Source: Conexibacter sp.
GTDB lineage: Bacteria > Actinomycetota > Thermoleophilia > Solirubrobacterales > Solirubrobacteraceae
DNA length: 5,581 nt
Direction: 5' to 3'
Assembly (NCBI GenBank): GCA_025964055.1
Contig: JAOPZP010000264.1
Location: 1-5,581 of the forward strand
Shown one piece after another: positions 5,301-5,581 of this stretch. Numbering within the stretch: the stretch's first letter is position 1; each line of letters opens with the position of its first letter. Position numbers and translations under genes: made by a program. Under the pieces are notes generated by a model that was not told the DNA's origin, made no database searches, and saw nothing but the letters and a program-made list of their open reading frames with translations.

Positions 5301-5581
5301 CTGCTCGGCGTTCGACAGCCGCGCGTAGAGCGGCAGGATCTCGACGTCGTCATGCAGGCGCCCGCGCAGGACGTCGGCGGTGTCGCGGATCTCGCGCTCG
5401 CCGCTGAGGAAGACCAGGACATCCCCGTCGCGCGACTCGCCCAGCAGCTCCTCGACGGCGTCGCCGATCGCCTCGGGCTGGTCGCGCTCGCCCGCCTCGG
5501 GACGCTCGGGATCGATCGTCGGCCGGTAGCGGACCTCGACCGGGAACGTGCGGCCGGAGACCTCGACGACCGGCGCGTCGC
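2325..5581 (-). CDS. hrpA: ATP-dependent RNA helicase HrpA (DEAH family), 5' end cut off by the window
   Basis: HrpA is a cytoplasmic 3'-5' RNA helicase; in E. coli it acts in mRNA processing and has been linked to relief of collided ribosomes. The frame is open to the right edge and shows 1084 residues of about 1300, so Walker A, the DEAH box and the SAT motif are outside. Visible in order: VVEVSGRTFPVEVRYRP (4-20); motif IV FLSGEREI (57-64); motif V TNVAETS (109-115); motif VI QRKGRCGR (156-163, at 5091-5114); HA2 around 190-290 (NLASVILQMAALDLG, HELGAID); an OB-fold region (about 375-450) with LLSGLLSHIG and GARGARFNVFPGS; TYSEPRWE and YGLPIVAGRKV; then DUF3418 from about 560 to the end, closing with LQELRVSHFAQ and SAKRIRKLMDD. 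The GTG at 5228 is not a start: the preceding codons continue the conserved motif V region. There is an unusual insertion of about 16 residues at 399-417. The TGA stop sits inside a palindrome, and an NTF2-like gene follows. Confidence 0.96.
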   Translation of the reverse strand, partial: DAPVVEVSGRTFPVEVRYRPTIDPERPEAGERDQPEAIGDAVEELLGESRDGDVLVFLSGEREIRDTADVLRGRLHDDVEILPLYARLSNAEQQRVFTAHRGRRVVLATNVAETSLTVPGIKYVVDAGFARMSRYSARLKVQRLPIEPISQASADQRKGRCGRTSDGICIRLFDEEDFLGRPRFTDPEILRTNLASVILQMAALDLGTVADFPFLDPPDPRQVRDGINLLHELGAIDPKAESGKRLTGVGRKLARLPVDPRMARMILEADRLSCVEEVIVIAAALSIQDVRERPVEHRAHADQLHARFADEHSDFLAYLNLWNFLRDQQRELSGSQFRKRCKAEYLHYLRIREWQDLVAQLRATAKELGITRNQQPGDPQHIHVALLSGLLSHIGVKDVAAAPSSARGLRDRRGGAGREYLGARGARFNVFPGSVLSKKQPAWVMVSELVETARLFGRTAARIQPEWVEPLAEHLVKRTYSEPRWERRRGAVVATERVTLYGLPIVAGRKVPYARIDPELARDLFLRRALVERDWDTRHAFFAANGKLLEEIDALEQRERRRDIMVDDQALYDFFAARIPESIVSGAHFDRWWKDARRADPDLLSYTQELLVAPEAASALSGAGRPAAWRQGELTLPLTYRFEPGAEHDGVTVHIPLAVLPQLRSTGFDWLVPAFREELVTTLIRGLPKELRRPLVPVPETAALALAQMKPRSGPLVEVLGRALGAMRGVPIPADGWDLAKLPAHLRMTFAVEDEAGAVLASGHDLAAVREQVKPRLRAALSAATAGLERSGLTAWTVGTVAHDIALPGTGEAVRAYPALVDEGATVGLRMLESPAAQAHAMRAGTRRLLLLAIPSPARHVQGTLGNQAQLLLAAAPHGSLAAVLEDATVAAADALIDEAGGPAWDEAGFARLRDHVAGGLAMRTARVMKDVVAILGARADLHRLMETLVAEPLRPARQDVAEQLGGLVYLGFVAATGAVRLPDVLRYLRAAERRLERLPDVVPVDRDRMTAVRELEAELRTRTNAYVSAGRPVPGALRDAGWMLQELRVSHFAQAVGVHGQVSAKRIRKLMDDPAAAHPAPRA

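Noticed and set aside
5231..5422. Small minus-strand frame near the right end
   Set aside because: It overlaps hrpA codons for motifs IV-V in another phase; direct translation of the hrpA frame there gives LPLYARLSNAEQQRVF and motif V.
1..5581. Search for a mobile element, CRISPR array, tRNA/rRNA, prophage, defence system or toxin-antitoxin pair
   Set aside because: No spaced direct repeats, terminal repeats, transposase, integrase or structured RNA pattern was seen. The 60-residue gene has no antitoxin-like DNA-binding motif and no toxin partner.

Overview
The window is very GC-rich DNA (by eye about 70-75% G+C, with nearly every third codon position G or C). The protein families, the lack of clear Shine-Dalgarno sequences and the resemblance of several proteins to actinobacterial relatives suggest a soil actinomycete. 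Thermoleophilia (Solirubrobacterales or Conexibacter-like) is my best guess, but it rests on recall rather than a search. Both ends of the window cut through genes.

Layout, left to right: (1) 2-718, plus strand, the C-terminal three quarters of a PfkB/ribokinase-family sugar or nucleoside kinase. (2) 752-934, minus strand, a 60-residue protein I do not recognise, ending tail-to-tail with the kinase. (3) 993-1331, minus strand, a standalone GroES/Cpn10-family protein with no groEL beside it. The 58 bases between it and the small gene hold two perfect inverted repeats, and a third overlaps its 3' end. (4) 1387-1899, plus strand, a small membrane protein of the isoprenylcysteine carboxyl methyltransferase-like family, divergent from the GroES-like gene across 55 bases. 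(5) 1896-2276, minus strand, an NTF2/SnoaL-like protein whose stop codon overlaps that of the methyltransferase within one CTAG. (6) 2325-5581, minus strand, the large DEAH-family RNA helicase HrpA. Its N-terminal ATPase motifs lie beyond the right edge; helicase motifs IV to VI, HA2, the OB-fold and DUF3418 are all present.

The genes look like a mosaic of short housekeeping and accessory units with alternating orientation, not one pathway. The plausible transcription units are hrpA with the NTF2-like gene (48-base gap) and possibly the GroES-like gene with the 60-residue gene (58-base gap with hairpins). I see no mobile element, CRISPR array, tRNA, rRNA or phage gene, and no convincing novel multi-gene system. 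The points most worth following up are the hairpin cluster at 935-1010, the variant GroES-like protein with its small neighbour, the extra segment in the HrpA OB-fold region, and the palindrome on the hrpA stop codon.
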